A stretch of DNA of 35,229 nt from an uncultured Roseburia sp. (GCA_947088675.1 CAMUHN010000033.1:1-35229); one strand, 5' to 3'; numbered from the stretch's first letter, positions 8,050-16,718 are shown. A program made the numbers and translations. Notes: generated by a model from the letters alone, not told the origin.

Positions 8050-8909
8050 TTTTTATGCCTCCTTTTGGTAAGAAAATACATCAGATCTTCGACGGTCGGT
8101 GATGTGACGGCAAGTTCTCTGTCATACTTCACCCAGTGTCTGTGCCTTACAATGGCGCGCGCACCAAATTCGCCCGGTTCTGTGTGTATCACAAGTTCGG
8201 CGGGAAGAAGTCTGATCTTGTAGGATTCTCCGGTTACAATGCGGTATTGTTCGCGCATGCTCTCAATATCGCTGGCGAGCAAAATACGTCCGTTTTCCAG
8301 ATATAACAGATAATCGGCAATACGGTCGAGGTCTGCAGTCAGGTGCGTTGCAAGTACGATACTGTGCCTGCCGTCCGAGATAAAATCCTTTAAGCATTTT
8401 AGAAAACGGCTGCGAAATTGCGGGTCAAAGTTTGCGGTCGGTTCGTCTAACAGCAGCAGTTTTGGATGGTGAGCAAGAGCAAACGCAAACTGGAATTTCA
8501 ACTCTTCTCCTTTTGAGAGCGTGCGGTAGCGGTTATCTGTCTGTAATTCGAAGTCGCGGCAGAAAGAGTGAAAATCGCTCTGACTGTATGAGCTGTAGTA
8601 TTTTCCGTAAAACGCGGCATTTTCGGAAAGTGTTTGGCGCCGGTCAAACAACTGTTCCTGAAAGACAAATCCCAGTTCGTCATGCAGTATTTTTTCATCC
8701 TGCGGGTAACTTTTTCCGTTAATCTGCACGATCCCCTGATCCTGCCGATAAAGGCCGGAAAGAAGATGCAGCAAAGATGTTTTTCCGGAACCGTTTGTCC
8801 CGATGAGGCCGATGATATATCCTGCCGGGAACGAAAAAGAGAGATCTTTTAATGCGAAGTTTCCGAGGTATTTTGTAACGCCGGAAAGATTCAGAACAGG
8901 TGCAGCCAT
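8046..8909 (-). CDS. ABC transporter ATP-binding protein (first gene of the operon)
   Basis: This 287-residue ATPase has Walker A GTNGSGKTS near residue 36, signature LSKGEELKFQFAFALAHHP near 138, Walker B LLLLDEPTANFDP near 155, and the switch His in LATHLTADLD. A C-terminal extension of about 70 residues after the ATPase core (IRLLPAELVIHTEPGEFGARAI, read in segments) is typical of bcrA/YtrB-like exporters. A perfect AGGAGG lies before the ATG at 8909. Its leader overlaps the GntR operator. Confidence 0.9.
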   Translation of the reverse strand: MAAPVLNLSGVTKYLGNFALKDLSFSFPAGYIIGLIGTNGSGKTSLLHLLSGLYRQDQGIVQINGKSYPQDEKILHDELGFVFQEQLFDRRQTLSENAAFYGKYYSSYSQSDFHSFCRDFELQTDNRYRTLSKGEELKFQFAFALAHHPKLLLLDEPTANFDPQFRSRFLKCLKDFISDGRHSIVLATHLTADLDRIADYLLYLENGRILLASDIESMREQYRIVTGESYKIRLLPAELVIHTEPGEFGARAIVRHRHWVKYDRELAVTSPTVEDLMYFLTKRRHKK

Positions 8910-8930
8910 CTGTTACCTCCTATTTTTGTT

Positions 8931-8974
8931 GTGTATATTTACTGTATATATAATTATATACAGTAAATATACAC
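8931..8974. promoter_or_regulatory. perfect inverted-repeat operator of the GntR/ABC operon
   Basis: GTGTATATTTACTGTATAT (8931-8949) and its exact reverse complement (8956-8974) are separated by ATAATT. The repeat covers the promoter's -10 and spacer and is the natural site for the YtrA-type GntR encoded in the operon (autoregulation inferred). Confidence 0.85.
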
Positions 8975-8983
8975 ATTTGTCAA
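8953..8983 (-). promoter_or_regulatory. promoter of the GntR/ABC operon
   Basis: On the minus strand TTGACA (8983 to 8978) is followed after 17 bases by TATATA, or after 19 by TATAAT (8958 to 8953). Both lie inside the 44-base palindrome, so repressor binding would block polymerase. Confidence 0.75.
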
Positions 8984-9012
8984 GAGGGATTAGCAAAGAT
9001 AACGAAAAGAGG

Positions 9013-9041
9013 TTGTGTATGGAAAGCGTCTGGTGTATGAT
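9013..9041 (+). promoter_or_regulatory. possible promoter of the MmcQ/YjbR gene
   Basis: TTGTGT (9013-9018), 17-base spacer, TATGAT (9036-9041), 37 bases before the ATG. Confidence 0.45.
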
Positions 9042-9078
9042 TTTACTGTAAAGTAATAAACGAAAAGGGGCAAACGAT

Positions 9079-9465
9079 ATGAGATATACTTGGATAGACG
9101 GGTATTTGCTGGAAAAAGCAGGTGTGGTCAGGGATCTTCAAAAAGACTGGAACTGGATTCGTTATCAGGTTGGCGGTAAGATGTTTGCGGCAGTCTGTCT
9201 GGGAGAGACAGGGGAACCTTACTATATTACGTTAAAGCTGGAACCTGAGGAGGGGGCGTTTTTGAGAACGCAGTATGAGGATATTGTTCCCGGTTATTAT
9301 ATGAATAAGATTCACTGGAATTCAGTCAAACCGGACGGGAAAGTGCCGGATGATTTGTTAAAAGATCTGCTGGACAAATCGTATAAGCTGGTACTGGGGG
9401 GCTTAAGCAGAAAAAAACAACGGGAAATTTTGGGGGATGATGAGGAAGAGAAGACAATATCTTAG
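9079..9465 (+). CDS. MmcQ/YjbR family protein
   Basis: This 128-residue protein matches the MmcQ/YjbR family (cyaY-like/CyaY-fold 'DNA-binding' proteins). The conserved features are GGKMFAAVCL, a beta-strand plus LKLEPEE, Q...IVPGYYMNKIHWNSV near 70-85, and DKSYKLVLGGLSRKKQREIL near 105-120. AAAAGGGG precedes the ATG. The biochemical role of the family is not settled. It stands alone between a divergent operon promoter and a terminator. Confidence 0.88.
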   Translation: MRYTWIDGYLLEKAGVVRDLQKDWNWIRYQVGGKMFAAVCLGETGEPYYITLKLEPEEGAFLRTQYEDIVPGYYMNKIHWNSVKPDGKVPDDLLKDLLDKSYKLVLGGLSRKKQREILGDDEEEKTIS

Positions 9466-9477
9466 CCGGATAAAAGC

Positions 9478-9523
9478 AAAGAGGCATTTTCCGACAACTC
9501 CTTAAGCCGGAAAATACCTCTTT
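9478..9523. terminator. bidirectional terminator between MmcQ and MCP genes
   Basis: AAAGAGG-ATTTTCCG pairs with CGGAAAAT-CCTCTTT (one C-A mismatch) around a 14-base loop; T runs occur in both reading directions, fitting the two converging genes. Confidence 0.8.
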
Positions 9524-9605
9524 TTATTATTTCGCCTGTCCCCTGATCTGTAATTTTTTACATCAGACTATGTAATATAACGCGGAATGCTGCTTTGAAT
9601 CTAAG

Positions 9606-11294
9606 TTATAATTTTAATTTAAACTGTGAAACCAGTTCTTCCAGACTCTCAGACTGTGCGGATAATTCCTCACTTGTTGCGGATGTCTGCTGCGCCGCAG
9701 CGGAATTGCTTTGGATAACTTCTGCAATCTGCGATACGCCGGCCTCCAGCTGCTGCATGGATTCTGCCTGAGTGACAGACAGTTCACTGATTTCTTTTGT
9801 GGAGGTTGCCAGCATATTGATGCCGTTGATTACGGATTCGATTGCCTTGGTTGCCTGTAAAGTAATCTCGTTTCCAGTCTGGACTTCCAGAAGGGTATTT
9901 TCAATCAGTTTCTTTGTATTGATTGCCGAAGTAGCGCTGTCGGTTGCGAGCTTGCCGATCTGGTCGGCTACGACAGCAAAACCTTTTCCTGCTTCGCCGG
10001 CTCTTGCTGCCTCAATGGAAGCGTTCAGTGATAACAGGTTAGTCTGTGAAGCGATATCTTCAATGTCTTCAATGATATTGGCGATTTCCTGCGAAGTATT
10101 GCTGATACGTTCCATCGCCTCAGTCAGATGTGTGATAACCTCGCTGCTTTTTCTTGCCTCCTCCCGGAATTCTTCCGCATTGTGGTAGGACAGATTTGCC
10201 TTATCGGAAGTGTCTACAACAGCTTCTGTAATATTTTGGATTGTTGCGGTTAATTCCTCTACGGAACCGGCCTGATCCGTTGCGCCTTCTGCAAGGGACT
10301 GTGCGCTTTCCGCCATTTGGGTCGCTCCCATCGCAACCTGCTCGGAGGCTTCCTTAATCTGTCCCATCGTTTTGCTTAAGGAGTCAATAATCATATTGAT
10401 TGAATCAGCCAGGGAAACAAAATCGCCCTTAAAGTCGACTGTCGATGAGATATCAAAGTTTCCGGAGGCTATTTCACTTAAGCCGCGGTTTAATTCCTGG
10501 ATATAGTGCTGTATCATGGCGGTTGCTTCTTTAAAAGAAGTTGTCATTTCACCGATTTCATCCGGGTACATTGGTTCTATGTCTACGTTCAGGCGTCCTT
10601 CTGCAAGCGCTGCCGAAGTGCCCTTTACTTTTCCGATCGGTTCCGCAAACAGTTTTGTGACAAATTTTGCAAAACGCATGGAGATCAGAATTGACACTGC
10701 GATAATAATGATCATTACCGCGAGCATGATATAAGTCTGGATTGTCAGCCGGGTGGAAACGCTGTCTCCCGCTTCCACATTATAGTCAATTAATTCTTCC
10801 ACTGCACTGGTGAGCTGTTTTAGCGTCGGTTTGCCCTGCGTAAGCAGCATATCCAACGCCTGTTCATTTTCATTTGCAATGGCCAGCCGCTCCACTTCGG
10901 CAAAAATTTCCCGGTATTTTGGAAGCGTTTCCTGAATCGTATTGATAAACTCCGCTTCCTCTTTGGACTGGCAGCTTTTTACCATTTCCACCAATGCGGC
11001 GTCTGTTTTTGCCTGAATCTCATCCAGTTCTTTGACTGCATCATCCAGTTCGGAGTCTTCTGTGACAAGGATCATTTCACGCACGATGGCGGGTTCTTTG
11101 TTTAAATAGGTGCTGAATATTCCGATCTTACCCTGAGAAAATCCGTTGTTAACCAAAGCTTTCTCATAACCGCTATTACAGATCAACAGGACGATCATTC
11201 CCAGAATACCGGCAATGCTCGCGACTATTACAACTGCAGTAAAACAGAAAGTCAGCTTTTTCCCGACTTTCATATTTTTAATTTTATCAAACAT
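9606..11294 (-). CDS. methyl-accepting chemotaxis protein
   Basis: This 562-residue transducer has TM1 near residues 16-38, an extracytoplasmic four-helix-bundle-type sensor of about 145 residues, TM2 near 188-207, a HAMP domain ([20 protein letters not shown], near 216-262), a second HAMP-like segment, and a cytoplasmic signalling hairpin. The hairpin tip reads [20 protein letters not shown], the region that binds CheA/CheW. The C-terminus ends LVSQFKLKL without a CheR-binding pentapeptide. GAGAGG precedes the ATG. No other chemotaxis or flagellar gene is in the window. The ligand is unknown. The 245 bases upstream (11295-11539) hold nothing else I can name. Confidence 0.95.
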   Translation of the reverse strand: MFDKIKNMKVGKKLTFCFTAVVIVASIAGILGMIVLLICNSGYEKALVNNGFSQGKIGIFSTYLNKEPAIVREMILVTEDSELDDAVKELDEIQAKTDAALVEMVKSCQSKEEAEFINTIQETLPKYREIFAEVERLAIANENEQALDMLLTQGKPTLKQLTSAVEELIDYNVEAGDSVSTRLTIQTYIMLAVMIIIIAVSILISMRFAKFVTKLFAEPIGKVKGTSAALAEGRLNVDIEPMYPDEIGEMTTSFKEATAMIQHYIQELNRGLSEIASGNFDISSTVDFKGDFVSLADSINMIIDSLSKTMGQIKEASEQVAMGATQMAESAQSLAEGATDQAGSVEELTATIQNITEAVVDTSDKANLSYHNAEEFREEARKSSEVITHLTEAMERISNTSQEIANIIEDIEDIASQTNLLSLNASIEAARAGEAGKGFAVVADQIGKLATDSATSAINTKKLIENTLLEVQTGNEITLQATKAIESVINGINMLATSTKEISELSVTQAESMQQLEAGVSQIAEVIQSNSAAAQQTSATSEELSAQSESLEELVSQFKLKL

Positions 11295-11539
11295 AAGTGT
11301 TCCTCTCTTCCCTGCATCGCAGGGGATGTTTTAAATCATGCTTCTGAACAGCTTACTACAGCGTTATATTCTAATGTCAAGGTTCGGGCTGTCTCCTGTA
11401 AACCATATTTTCATCTGAAAAATATCAGAAAATTGTAATCCATATGATAAATATGTGTTTACAACAGATCTAACTAGATAATATCATATTTTGTCTGTTC
11501 CTGCAACCCGATTCTGGGAAATCAGTTTTTACAATTTCA

Positions 11540-12328
11540 TCATTTTGTATATAAATTTTCAAAACGCAGCGGTTTTTGTGTCTTTTTATTATAGGCAAGC
11601 AGCATTGCCTCGGAGAAGCCAAGGGAACCGGCGCGCCGGTCCTTTGCAGTACGGCTGATCTCCTTGACGGAAATACAGCCAAGTTTTTCTTTGAAAGTGA
11701 TATCTTTGATGTTTTCTCCGTAACAGTGCAGCAGCCTTGCAAGGCCGTTCATCATATTGGCGCAGAAAGAGTTCGCCGCGCCCTCCCAGGTGGCTGAAAT
11801 CAGTCCCAGCGTGCGGTCTAAAATGTGAAATCCATAGCTGTCATAAATACGTTCCAGGGCTGAGACTGCGCAGATACAGCCGGGACCGGATTTGTCGGAG
11901 ATGGTAAGCCGGTAGGATTCCACAAGAGACAGGATCATAAGCTGTTTGTCGTTTCCGGCCTCAATATTCGCCATAAAAATTTCATAGGGAAGAAGCGCTT
12001 TTGTGTATTTCATCTGATTGGCAAAGATATCTGCTTCCTGCGTATATTCCAGATCATCGTAAATCATACACCACACGGGCGTCTCGCGGGAACCCGAAAC
12101 GAGCGCAATAATTTCAATCGTATGCTGGCCGTTAAAGACATAGTTGACGCCGTCACGGCGGCTGACTTTCACCGGATTGATCTGGCACAGGTCAAAATGG
12201 CCGGCTGCTTTCTGTACATGCTTTAGGGACAGATTGCGCTGATAAGTCTGGTTTGAGACAAGATTTTTGATCGGAATCAGCTCATAGTGCACATTCGGCA
12301 CATAGGCGCTTAAATTTTCTTCATGCAT
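11540..12328 (-). CDS. ParB-like fold protein, last gene of the recombinase operon
   Basis: This 262-residue protein starts at the ATG at 12328, with AAGGAGG seven bases ahead, overlapping the upstream stop by eight bases. Residues about 20-75 look like a ParB/sulfiredoxin-fold domain: IPIKNLVSNQTYQRNLS, a short linker, NPVKVSRRDGVNYVFNGQHT. NGQHT corresponds to the (D/N)GxHR loop that binds CTP or DNA in ParB-type proteins. The remainder is helical. It resembles uncharacterised proteins of Clostridia. ParA is absent, so plasmid-style partition is unlikely. It probably works with the recombinase and the other ParB-like protein; this is inference from coupling. Confidence 0.75.
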   Translation of the reverse strand: MHEENLSAYVPNVHYELIPIKNLVSNQTYQRNLSLKHVQKAAGHFDLCQINPVKVSRRDGVNYVFNGQHTIEIIALVSGSRETPVWCMIYDDLEYTQEADIFANQMKYTKALLPYEIFMANIEAGNDKQLMILSLVESYRLTISDKSGPGCICAVSALERIYDSYGFHILDRTLGLISATWEGAANSFCANMMNGLARLLHCYGENIKDITFKEKLGCISVKEISRTAKDRRAGSLGFSEAMLLAYNKKTQKPLRFENLYTK

Positions 12329-13193
12329 GGCGGGCCTCCTTAATTGCATTTTTCAAAAGAGCAGCAGCCCCGCAGAGATCGGTTAATTTATCGTCCAGTC
12401 TCTGCAGGGCGTCCGGAGAAATACGGAGCAGATCGGCTTTTTCCTGTGTATGTTTTATGGAAGAGATCCATGTGGGAATGGTAAGCGTCAGGCCGGAAAG
12501 AGCGTCGTCCGGAATATAGGAAGGCATCTGTTTGACAGCCGGCACAGGTTTGTGTGTCTGCAGATGATCAAATGCTGCGGTCATCTTTTCGGACGGGAGT
12601 TTGGACAGTCTGATGCACTCCCTTATGGACACAGAGAGTTCATTGCGAAAGAGCCTGACTGAAATTTCAGGCGCTTTTCCTGCGATCGCATCCATTGCTT
12701 TTGCGTAAGCGCCATATAAAGATATGGTTGTTGGCGTGATGCCGAATATGCTTTCCGCAACTGCCAGTGCGGAGCGGCGCTCTGATTCGTCGGTGAAGAT
12801 TTTATCCGGTAGAGAAAACGGGCATTTCCTTTTTCCGGAAAAGACATCGGAAAGAATACGTTTCATGGAAAGGTAACACTTTCCGGTTACATATCGGTGG
12901 TAAACACCGGTTGGCTTTTCTGATTTCAGAATGGTCTGGCAGGTAAAATAAAGCGCCTCATCACGGTTAAGATAAGCACGGTTTTCGATTTGGAATGATA
13001 AAGACCATTTGCGGCAGATGTTATAATCCAGATAATTATACAAAATAATGTTGTTCCACACTTGAATCGGTTTCTGGCAGCCGTTGTTTAGGAGATCCAT
13101 TTCCAGTTCGTGATATTTCAAAGGAGCAGGTTTTGGACAGATGCGTTCAAATTCCGGGTCGTATTTGAGAGGGGGGCAGTATTCTTTCGTCAT
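12321..13193 (-). CDS. ParB-like protein with a degenerate motif, third gene of the recombinase operon
   Basis: This 290-residue protein has an N-terminal segment (about residues 25-110) that follows the ParB N-domain pattern: ELEMDLLNNGCQKPIQVWNN, then IILYNYLDYNICRKWSLSF, where ParB-like proteins read IIDGHNRYEICKKHGIPF. Next comes NRDEALYFTCQTIL, where they read REEAIEWIIENQLG, and then YVTGKCYLSMKRI. The key DGHNR is thus replaced by LYNYLDY, which suggests loss of nucleotide chemistry but retained fold. A possible HTH lies near 140-165. AAGGAG precedes the ATG; the four-base ATGA overlap with the preceding gene (13190-13193) indicates coupling. Confidence 0.72.
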   Translation of the reverse strand: MTKEYCPPLKYDPEFERICPKPAPLKYHELEMDLLNNGCQKPIQVWNNIILYNYLDYNICRKWSLSFQIENRAYLNRDEALYFTCQTILKSEKPTGVYHRYVTGKCYLSMKRILSDVFSGKRKCPFSLPDKIFTDESERRSALAVAESIFGITPTTISLYGAYAKAMDAIAGKAPEISVRLFRNELSVSIRECIRLSKLPSEKMTAAFDHLQTHKPVPAVKQMPSYIPDDALSGLTLTIPTWISSIKHTQEKADLLRISPDALQRLDDKLTDLCGAAALLKNAIKEARHA

Positions 13194-13777
13194 TGCGGGT
13201 TCTCCTTTTTCTTTTTATCGTTTCGAATGCCAAATATAATACGATCATCCACAGCCTTTATCTGCATAATTGGTATTGGTTCTGCAGCAGACGTTTCGGA
13301 TCGTTTTATCGGTTCTTTCGGACAGGCCAAGTCAGATAAGCCGGCGGAGATGCTTACCGAAGGCCGGCATAAAATCTCCGGTGCAGTCAGATCAAATACA
13401 AGCAGGGAAGCAGAGTCGGACTGCAGACATTTTCCGATTATTCTGTATCGGAACTGCGGATGCCACTCCATAAGGAGGAAGAGTCTGGCGGCAAACAGCG
13501 GACAGCTGATCTGCCGGGGCGTACGACATGTTCGGCGGTGCCAGCGAAGAGAATCTTTCTCATCTTCTTTGCAGGGGCGTATGATCAGTTTTTTTTCGGC
13601 GGAATGTACCAGAATCTGGATATGCGTACAGTCCGGCAGTTTCTTAAGACAGGCGGCATTTACGGAACATTTGTTGTGCCAGACGCTGAAAGCCGGTTCC
13701 GATACATGGGAAAAATATTTGCGATGCGCTGACGGATCTTCGCCGTTCGGAAAAAAAGGGGAATTTGTTTCGATCAT
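13190..13777 (-). CDS. small protein sharing the recombinase C-terminal domain
   Basis: This 195-residue protein of unknown function lies second in the operon. Residues 34-139 align with the C-terminal region of the adjacent recombinase. HIQILVHSAEKKLIIRP matches YVELLVHPLQKTIVIRP, FRYRIIGKCLQSDSASLLVFD matches HKYRLSGVRLTRGAETVLLFD, and between these blocks both read W-R-PRQ-A-LF-W. The two are therefore paralogous domains. There is no catalytic serine or recombinase core, so it is likely a partner or accessory subunit. An AGGAGG site precedes the ATG, and ATGA overlaps occur on both sides. The last 50 residues are basic and variable. Confidence 0.8.
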   Translation of the reverse strand: MIETNSPFFPNGEDPSAHRKYFSHVSEPAFSVWHNKCSVNAACLKKLPDCTHIQILVHSAEKKLIIRPCKEDEKDSLRWHRRTCRTPRQISCPLFAARLFLLMEWHPQFRYRIIGKCLQSDSASLLVFDLTAPEILCRPSVSISAGLSDLACPKEPIKRSETSAAEPIPIMQIKAVDDRIIFGIRNDKKKKENPQ

Positions 13778-15615
13778 TTCGTAACCTCCTGTATGTCGTT
13801 TTTGATCACGGCAGAAATACCGAGTTTCAATTGCCCGGCGTCTGTGATGTTAAGACGGGAAGACTTTTCGCAGGGCTGACCGGCCTGCTGCGTGTTCCAG
13901 ACAGACAGCTGGCAAAAAGGGCTTGCTTCCTGCTTGTGTGCGCGCTGTTCGACGCTTTCCCCAAATTGGTGCATCCATTCTTTGGGACAGGCAGGGATAC
14001 ACTGGTTTGTAGTATAGGCAGATATGCCGGCTTCAAAATCCGGGGCATTCCGTGTATCCTGATTGGACGGACAGTTTGGGAGCAGCAGTTCGGCCCCTGC
14101 CGCGTCAAACAAAAGAACCGTTTCGGCGCCGCGCGTCAGCCTGACGCCGGAAAGTCTGTATTTGTGCTCCGTTTTCCAGCAAAACAGCTCATATAGTGTT
14201 GGTAAAAAAGCAGAGCCGCCTGTTTGGCGCGGTATAAGACGATCTTTTTTTTGTCTGGCCCATGGGATATAGTATTTGCTTTGCGACGACACAGATGGGC
14301 GTATGACAATTGTTTTCTGCAGAGGATGAACCAGCAGTTCCACATACAAAGACGGAGATTTTGCAATACAGGATGTGCTAAAATGCAGGGAGGAACGGGA
14401 GACGGTCATCGTAATTTTACCTGCAGTGCGGAAGAACTGCTCTCTGACAATTTCAAATCCCTGCAGTTGAATCTGATCTTCTTTCGCAGAATACGGGCGA
14501 ACAAAAACCGGTTTTTCATCAGGCCCTGATACAGACTCCGAGGCGCTGCGGTAATCGTTTGCGCAAAAACCGGCCCATTTTGGATGGACAATTACATAAC
14601 CGCGCAGCGCTCCTTCCGGTATAACGCTTAATATGGGAAAGAATGTCCGGTTTCCATATCGGGCGTTGCGGATCAATTGCTGTACGGCGATAAAGTCGTC
14701 GCGCTGTATAATCGGTTCATGGTGATTTTTACTCAGATACTGCGGACAGTTCTGCTTATTTTTTATGGCTCTGTGGTCAAGGTAATTTGGCGTCCATGTT
14801 TTGTGTGCCAGTACGTCTCCGCAATGGCGTTCGTTTTGCAGTATGCCAAGAACGGAGGAGGAGGACCAGCCGGAAGTTCCCTTTTTTGTATGACAGCCCG
14901 CAGCAGTCAGTAATTCTGCAATTTTCTGACAGCTGTAACCATAGAGGTACAGGAAAAAGATGCAGCGCACCGTTTTTGCTTCCTGCTCATTAATGACCAG
15001 ATTTCCGTCTGCATCCTGGTCGTATCCAAGCAGAGGAGGCGTAAGGAAAATGCCGCGCCGAAAACGCATCTCGATGGATGCGTTCATAATTTCACTTTTT
15101 GTATGGCTTTCTTCCTGCGCAAGCGTTGCAATAAATGACAGCATCATTTCACTGTTGTTTTTTAACGTGTCAATCTGTTCCGTTTCAAAGAAAACCCCGA
15201 CCGGCGGCTTCAGAGCGGCAAGCTGGCGGATATAACCGATACAGTCAACCACATTTCTCGAAAATCGGGATACGCTTTTTGTGACGATCAGATCAATTTT
15301 TCCGTCCGTGCAGTCTTTGATCATGCGCAGGAATGAGTCGCGGTGCGACAAAGACGTACCGGAGATCCCCTCGTCCGCGTAAATGCCGATGAGCTCCCAG
15401 CCGGGATGTCGGGCAATAACATCCTGAAAGTGATTTTTCTGAAGTTCATAGGAAGAGGTCTGTCCTGGGGCGTCAGTGGAAACTCTGGCATAGACGGCAA
15501 CGCGCAGTGTCTGGCCGGCAGAGTCAGAAGATGCCTTTTCCTGCGCCGGGATTACAATCAGATCGTCCGGATTGGCGCCGCGATAGCGCTGTCTGATTTT
15601 TTCCTTTTGTTCCAT
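13774..15615 (-). CDS. large serine recombinase without zinc ribbon
   Basis: This is a 613-residue large serine recombinase. The resolvase domain (about 35-175) has the nucleophile in VYARVSTD (Ser46), the DEGISGTSLSHRDSF block, and the arginines of SVSRFSRN (Arg117, Arg120). The recombinase domain spans about 175-300 (LLGYDQDADGNLVINEQEAK, WSSSSVLGILQNERHCGD). There are no paired CxxC motifs for the usual zinc beta-ribbon. Instead there is GALRGYVIVHPKWAGFCAND near 335-355 and a domain near 407-513 shared with the next gene. The start at 15615 is chosen because GGAGG lies just upstream; the frame opens 21 codons earlier. All catalytic residues appear intact. No att sites are visible. It leads a coupled operon with ParB-like genes. 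Confidence 0.9.
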   Translation of the reverse strand: MEQKEKIRQRYRGANPDDLIVIPAQEKASSDSAGQTLRVAVYARVSTDAPGQTSSYELQKNHFQDVIARHPGWELIGIYADEGISGTSLSHRDSFLRMIKDCTDGKIDLIVTKSVSRFSRNVVDCIGYIRQLAALKPPVGVFFETEQIDTLKNNSEMMLSFIATLAQEESHTKSEIMNASIEMRFRRGIFLTPPLLGYDQDADGNLVINEQEAKTVRCIFFLYLYGYSCQKIAELLTAAGCHTKKGTSGWSSSSVLGILQNERHCGDVLAHKTWTPNYLDHRAIKNKQNCPQYLSKNHHEPIIQRDDFIAVQQLIRNARYGNRTFFPILSVIPEGALRGYVIVHPKWAGFCANDYRSASESVSGPDEKPVFVRPYSAKEDQIQLQGFEIVREQFFRTAGKITMTVSRSSLHFSTSCIAKSPSLYVELLVHPLQKTIVIRPSVSSQSKYYIPWARQKKDRLIPRQTGGSAFLPTLYELFCWKTEHKYRLSGVRLTRGAETVLLFDAAGAELLLPNCPSNQDTRNAPDFEAGISAYTTNQCIPACPKEWMHQFGESVEQRAHKQEASPFCQLSVWNTQQAGQPCEKSSRLNITDAGQLKLGISAVIKNDIQEVTK

Positions 15616-15622
15616 AGAAAAC

Positions 15623-15662
15623 CTCCGGAAGTTATAGTTATATCGTATCACAGTGTTCTGTT
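15623..15662 (-). promoter_or_regulatory. weak promoter and possible operator of the recombinase operon
   Basis: On the minus strand TCGAAC and TATAAC are 17 bases apart, a poor match at the -35. An imperfect palindrome ACAG-AACA-CTGT falls in the spacer and could be the site of the divergent XRE protein. Tentative. Confidence 0.3.
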
Positions 15663-15794
15663 CGATTTTACCCCGCATGACAGAAAAAGAAAACAGACTG
15701 CAGGTTGATTTTTAACCGACAGGGCAAGAAATTTGAGAGAATATAGATGCCTTTGTCCAAACAGGGGTTAAAATACGGCACAGGAGGAAGAAAG

Positions 15795-16145
15795 ATGGGA
15801 TCAGTTAATTATTGCAGAATCGGAAAGACAATACGGGAGGCGAGACTCAAACGCGGTTGGTCGCAGGCTCGTCTTGCAGAAATGGCAGGTGTGAGCGCCC
15901 AGTATTTAAGCCGGATTGAAACCGGAAAGAAACAGGCGAGTTTACAGGTAGTTTACGGTATTGCGCGCGCATTGCAGGTGTCCATGGATTTGCTGACGGG
16001 AAACGAGAGACTGGAACAGGAGCGGGAGCTGCCTGCTGCGGGGCGTATCCTGTCGGATTGCAGCGAGTATGAAAGGCAGGTTCTGCTTGACATATTGGAA
16101 GCCTCCAAACAGAGCCTGCGGGTAAATGCGCGGTATCGGGAATAG
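15795..16145 (+). CDS. XRE-family HTH regulator, divergent from the recombinase operon
   Basis: This 116-residue protein has a Cro/C1 helix-turn-helix at about residues 8-65 (IGKTIREARLKRGWSQARLA, then SAQYLSRIETGKKQASLQVV) and a C-terminal helical tail. The start at 15795 is set by AGGAGG at 15782-15787. It diverges from the recombinase across a 179-base gap and ends 12 bases from the convergent GNAT gene. The layout resembles phage-type repressor/integrase control, and it is the natural candidate repressor of the recombinase operon; this is inference. Confidence 0.9.
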   Translation: MGSVNYCRIGKTIREARLKRGWSQARLAEMAGVSAQYLSRIETGKKQASLQVVYGIARALQVSMDLLTGNERLEQERELPAAGRILSDCSEYERQVLLDILEASKQSLRVNARYRE

Positions 16146-16157
16146 AGATGGGATATT

Positions 16158-16700
16158 CTAAACAGAATCTTTCGGCGGACTGCAGTGATAGACTGTCTGA
16201 TACAAAGTATTCCGAATCATTCGAAATTCTTCTGTTGTGACAGGCGCGCCGTAAGTCAGCAGGAGTAAAGGGAGAGGATTTTTTCCGTTGGAGATAGGCG
16301 GCTGTACATAATAGTATTCATTTACATAGAAACCGTTTCGCTGGTAAAACCCGACCCGGCGTGAGGAAAGCGCGTCTGTCGGCGGTTCCGCCTCAAGGCA
16401 GAGCGGAACGGGAAGCAGCCCGATCAACTCTTTTAAAGCGGCGGACCCGACGCCGCTGCAGCGACAGTCGGGGTTTACCGCAAAATGTTCCAGAAAAGCA
16501 AAGGATGCAAATTGCCAGACGGCCAGAAATGCCTTGATATCCGGTGCATGCGTATCCTCCTGTACAGTATAAACGGTATACTGCGGCTGTTTCAGCAGTT
16601 CTTTCTGTTCTTTGTACGGGCGTCGTTCGTCAGGCGGGAAGCTTATTTCCATCAGGCGGCTGACCGGATCAAATTGCTGTTCTTTTACAGGTGTTAACAT
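16158..16700 (-). CDS. GNAT-family acetyltransferase
   Basis: This 180-residue protein has the GNAT core: beta-strands FAFLEHFAVNP, then the acetyl-CoA pyrophosphate loop CRCSGVGSAALKELI (R-x-x-G-x-G) near 85-95, and CLEAEPP followed by YQRNGF, the GNAT motif B. A short insertion (PPISNGKNPLPLLLLTYG) precedes a C-terminal helix. GAGGT lies before the ATG. The substrate is unknown. It lies 18 bases downstream of leuA in the same orientation and may share its transcript. Confidence 0.85.
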   Translation of the reverse strand: MLTPVKEQQFDPVSRLMEISFPPDERRPYKEQKELLKQPQYTVYTVQEDTHAPDIKAFLAVWQFASFAFLEHFAVNPDCRCSGVGSAALKELIGLLPVPLCLEAEPPTDALSSRRVGFYQRNGFYVNEYYYVQPPISNGKNPLPLLLLTYGAPVTTEEFRMIRNTLYQTVYHCSPPKDSV

Positions 16701-16718
16701 GGCGTACCTCGTTTGATC

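Noticed and set aside
13110-13784. 224-codon plus-strand frame opposite the domain-sharing gene
   Set aside because: The minus-strand frame has an AGGAGG site, coupling overlaps and clear similarity to the recombinase C-terminus; the plus frame has none of these.
11540-16145. Recombinase locus as a prophage or conjugative element
   Set aside because: No structural, replication, relaxase or lysis genes, no flanking tRNA and no visible direct repeats.
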